From: Fulvimarina sp039652615
GTDB taxonomy: Bacteria; Pseudomonadota; Alphaproteobacteria; Rhizobiales; Rhizobiaceae
Length of the DNA stretch: 64,000 nucleotides
Direction: 5' to 3'
NCBI RefSeq assembly: GCF_039652615.1
Contig: NZ_JBDJAC010000001.1
Coordinates: 62,001-126,000, forward strand
Shown here: positions 61,961 through 64,000 of the stretch, one piece after another
How the letters are laid out: each line of letters begins with the position of its first letter
Position numbering within the stretch: position 1 is the stretch's first letter
Made by a program: the position numbers and the translations under genes
The notes under the pieces: generated by a model
Database searches by the model: none
What the model saw: the letters and a program-made list of their open reading frames with translations, nothing else
Told to the model about the DNA's origin: nothing

Positions 61961-62342
61961 TGCGTTCCCAAATGCTCTTTCTTAGGCCGGAAAAGCCAAG
62001 TGACATAATCGTTTGAATGCGGCAGATGGGATCGAGTTCCCTTCGCGCTCCTGCGCTTAGCGTCCTTCAAGGTCCGAGGCGACCATGACGAGCGCAGGAC
62101 AACGTCGCGTGACGATGTCGCTAAAGAGGCTCTGCTGATCTCCTATCCTCAACAATCAGAGGCGCCGACCACGCCTGAATTTCGTCTTGTCACTATCGAC
62201 AAGAGCGCTTCCATGACGTTGGCGAGACGATAAAAGCTTGGCTTTCACCTGTATACGAGGCTAGCCTGATGGACAGCGTTCGAAGAAACGCTTATTGCAA
62301 TAGAGGATAATTTTCCTTTCGAGGCGTTGGTTGCGAGACCCA
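61961..62342. other. gap upstream of the S24 regulator gene
   Basis: 382 nt with no gene. An inverted repeat TCCTGCGCT/AGCGCAGGA (62049-62057 with 62091-62099) and a smaller one near the regulator's start are the only features. It should contain the divergent promoters of the YihY and S24 genes. Confidence 0.4.
62275..62292. promoter_or_regulatory. inverted repeat before the S24 regulator
   Basis: AGCGTT (62275-62280) and AACGCT (62287-62292), a 6-bp perfect inverted repeat with a 6-nt spacer, 50 bp upstream of the regulator start. The size and place are right for a repressor's own operator. Confidence 0.4.
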
Positions 62343-62993
62343 ATGTTTTCACATGAAGAAGTCTGGTCGGCGATCGACGCTTTGGCCAAGCGGCATGGTC
62401 TCACCCCTTCGGGCCTTGCTCGAAAGGCAGGCCTCGACCCGACGACGTTCAACAAATCCAAGCGGATGAGTTCCGATGGTCGGCCGCGCTGGCCGTCGAC
62501 GGAGTCTCTGTCGAAGATCATCGAAGCGGTCAATTCGTCTTTCACGGACTTTGCGCAGCTCATGTCCGGCAAGGCGACCGATGTCGAGGCTCGCTCTCGC
62601 GATTCGGCTGTCACCGTGCCACTTCTCGGGCTCGCCGAGGCGGGCGCGGGCGGCTTCTTCGACGATGCCGGGTTTCCAGCCGGGCACGGTTGGGACGAGA
62701 TCACGCTTCCCGATGGCGCCGGCGAGCCGATGTATGCCCTCGAGGTTTCCGGCCGGTCCATGGAGCCGGCGTACCGCGAAGGAGACCGGATCATCGTGTC
62801 GCCAACGGCCTCGGTTCGTCGCGGGGACCGGGTGGTAGTGAGAACTCGTGAGGGAGAGGTCATGGCGAAAATCCTTCAGCGGCAGACGGCACGCACGATC
62901 GAACTGTCGTCGCTCAATCCGGACTTTCCGCCTCGACAGTTCGCCGTGGAAGATATCGACTGGATGGCCCGCATTCTGTGGGCAAGCCAGTAA
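62343..62993 (+). CDS. helix-turn-helix S24-peptidase-type repressor
   Basis: A 216-residue protein. An N-terminal DNA-binding helix-turn-helix (about 8-60, 'GLTPSGLARKAGLDPTTFN') is followed by a C-terminal LexA/CI-like S24 domain (about 85-205) with the nucleophile Ser in 'EVSGRSMEPAYREGDRIIV' and the general-base Lys in 'GEVMAKILQ'. So it keeps a potentially active self-cleavage or signal-peptidase-fold dyad. The start could also be the TTG at 62331 with GAGG upstream; the ATG is kept for homologue length. It is not LexA itself. No SOS box (GTTC-N7-GTTC) was found next to it. Confidence 0.85.
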   Translation: MFSHEEVWSAIDALAKRHGLTPSGLARKAGLDPTTFNKSKRMSSDGRPRWPSTESLSKIIEAVNSSFTDFAQLMSGKATDVEARSRDSAVTVPLLGLAEAGAGGFFDDAGFPAGHGWDEITLPDGAGEPMYALEVSGRSMEPAYREGDRIIVSPTASVRRGDRVVVRTREGEVMAKILQRQTARTIELSSLNPDFPPRQFAVEDIDWMARILWASQ

Positions 62994-63004
62994 GCGTCGC
63001 GCCC

Positions 63005-63682
63005 ATGCGACGGTTTTATTCGTTTCTCGCAACGGCCCTCGGCCTCGTCATCGTCGTCGCAGGCCTGTTTGCGCTCGTTCCCGCTGATATCGCCGATCAG
63101 AAGAATGCCGGCGACATCGAGACCGGTGACCCCGGCAGCGGCGCAGGCGAGGCGAACGAGGAAAGTCGCGATGAGGCGCAGCCTCCGGTGCAGTCCCGGA
63201 CCATCGAGGGACGCCGGCCTGAAGGTAAGCCCTTGCAACCGCTGCGCCGTGTCGCACCCCGAGAGCCGCTTTCCAAGCTGGCGGCGCCGAAAAGCGAGCC
63301 GGAGTCCATTCAGCAGCGTCTGCTTCCGCGACCGATTGCCATCGATGCCGGTCATATCAGGATCGATCGGGCGATGATCGTTCTTCCCGGGATCGACGCG
63401 CCAGCGGCGGACGCACGCTGTGGACAGGGTGCTGGTGAATGGCCCTGCGGCACACGGGCGCGGACCGCATTGCGTGCCTATCTGCGCGGGCGCTCGGTGG
63501 AGTGCATGGCCCCGCGCGATTTCGGCGAACGCGAAGAGACCGTAACGTCGTCCTGCACGCTTGCCGGCGAGGATATCGCGGGCTGGATCGTGTCGAACGG
63601 CTGGGCCAAAGCTGTGCCGGACGGGCCCTATACAGATCTGGAGTCCAGCGCCCGAAAGGCCGGGCGCGGGATCTGGAAATAG
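63005..63682 (+). CDS. membrane-anchored nuclease-like (SNase-fold) protein, active site degenerate
   Basis: A 225-residue protein with an N-terminal membrane anchor (about 5-27, 'FLATALGLVIVVAGLFALVP'), an acidic disordered linker (30-100) and a C-terminal SNase-like domain ('IVLPGIDAPAADARCGQG...' with 'GWAKAVPDG' and 'ARKAGRGIWK'). In active SNases the GIDAPE block supplies Asp and Glu and a preceding Arg; here the Glu and the Arg are replaced by Ala and hydrophobic residues, so catalysis looks lost. Four cysteines are spread through the domain. The start is ATG 63005; a GTG at 62978 overlapping the previous gene is possible. Confidence 0.8.
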   Translation: MRRFYSFLATALGLVIVVAGLFALVPADIADQKNAGDIETGDPGSGAGEANEESRDEAQPPVQSRTIEGRRPEGKPLQPLRRVAPREPLSKLAAPKSEPESIQQRLLPRPIAIDAGHIRIDRAMIVLPGIDAPAADARCGQGAGEWPCGTRARTALRAYLRGRSVECMAPRDFGEREETVTSSCTLAGEDIAGWIVSNGWAKAVPDGPYTDLESSARKAGRGIWK

Positions 63683-63685
63683 CCT

Positions 63686-64000
63686 TTAAGTCGCTCCCGC
63701 GAACTTGCCGGCCAGCGCGTCCTCGATCATCGCGCGGGTTTCGGAAATGCCGTAGAGCGCGACGAAGGACCCGAAGCGCGGGCCTTTCTCCTGGCCGAGC
63801 AGCACCTGGTAGAGCGCCTGGAACCACTCGCCCGACACGCCAGGTCCGCCATCGGGACCGGTCTTCTTCTTGTCCTGATAGCGTTCAATCGGCCGGGCGA
63901 CGTCCAGAAGCGCGTTCTGGATGGTCGCGGCGTCCGCATCCCGTGGCAGCTCCGCCAGCTTCCCATCGAGCTGTCGAAGAGCGTCCTGCTCGACCTCGTC
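63686..64000 (-). CDS. lysK: class I lysyl-tRNA synthetase, C-terminal end (5' part outside window)
   Basis: The last 104 residues of a protein whose ending 'EWFQALYQVLLGQEKGPRF' and 'GSFVALYGISETRAMIEDAL' is characteristic of alphaproteobacterial class I LysRS. This enzyme charges tRNA-Lys and is structurally unrelated to the usual class II enzyme. The start and active-site motifs are beyond the right edge. The gene is convergent with the nuclease-like gene (3-nt gap). Confidence 0.85.
   Translation of the reverse strand, partial: DEVEQDALRQLDGKLAELPRDADAATIQNALLDVARPIERYQDKKKTGPDGGPGVSGEWFQALYQVLLGQEKGPRFGSFVALYGISETRAMIEDALAGKFAGAT

Noticed and set aside
62250..62342. SOS (LexA) box before the S24 regulator
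   Set aside because: No GTTC-N7-GTTC match was found; the GTTC at 62278 has no partner at the right distance.

Overview
The window is high-GC, densely coded DNA from an alphaproteobacterium, most probably of the order Hyphomicrobiales (Rhizobiales). The evidence is a PodJ-type polarity protein with SEL1 repeats, CtrA-type boxes (TTAA-N7-TTAAC), a TIGR02186-type membrane protein next to a TauE permease, a serC leader RNA, a class I lysyl-tRNA synthetase, and MetX/MetW methionine genes. I cannot name the genus. No rRNA, intact tRNA, CRISPR array, prophage or intact insertion sequence is visible.

Left part (1-8.5 kb, all on the minus strand). The window opens inside an ABC ATPase gene of the kind linked to PQQ-dependent alcohol dehydrogenase systems. 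With it come a cupredoxin-fold secreted protein, a YVTN beta-propeller, a small secreted protein and a NarL-type two-component pair. A secreted calcium-loop protein and metX-metW follow. From 8.5 to 20 kb lie an outer-membrane barrel gene behind a perfect CtrA box, serC-serA behind a structured leader, a diguanylate cyclase, a chemoreceptor, a GGDEF-EAL protein and a DMT permease. A 164-bp decayed copy of the permease gene sits about 2 kb away.

Middle part (20-32.7 kb): purA with a hairpin-rich leader, an unknown acidic single-span membrane protein, nadE, an isoprenylcysteine methyltransferase-like gene, chrA, a DUF4112 gene, a CPA2 antiporter, a GH25 lysozyme lipoprotein, a TerB-DnaJ gene coupled to a peptidoglycan amidase, and rnpB.

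Division and cell-wall cluster (32.8-46.6 kb): mraZ-rsmH-ftsL-ftsI-murE-murF-mraY-murD-ftsW-[two tiny membrane proteins]-murG-murC, mostly joined by 1-4 nt overlaps. Upstream are a perfect CtrA box and TGGGN-N5-TGGGN repeats that look like MraZ sites, so cell-cycle control and autoregulation of the cluster are plausible. The cluster stops after murC. The murB-ddl-ftsQ-ftsA-ftsZ segment that usually follows is not in the window.

Right part (46.6-64 kb): cysE, a TIGR02186 protein with a TauE permease, podJ, a MerR regulator with a fatty-acid beta-oxidation thiolase, an EAL protein, a FadJ-type bifunctional enzyme, a one-span SH3 protein, a YihY protein, an S24-type repressor, a degenerate nuclease-like membrane protein, and the 3' end of lysK. 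Shared themes are envelope growth and polarity (dcw cluster, podJ, lysozyme, amidase), c-di-GMP signalling (three proteins), serine/cysteine/methionine synthesis, and PQQ-linked alcohol oxidation.

All calls come from reading the sequence by eye. Family names rest on recalled motifs, not on database searches.
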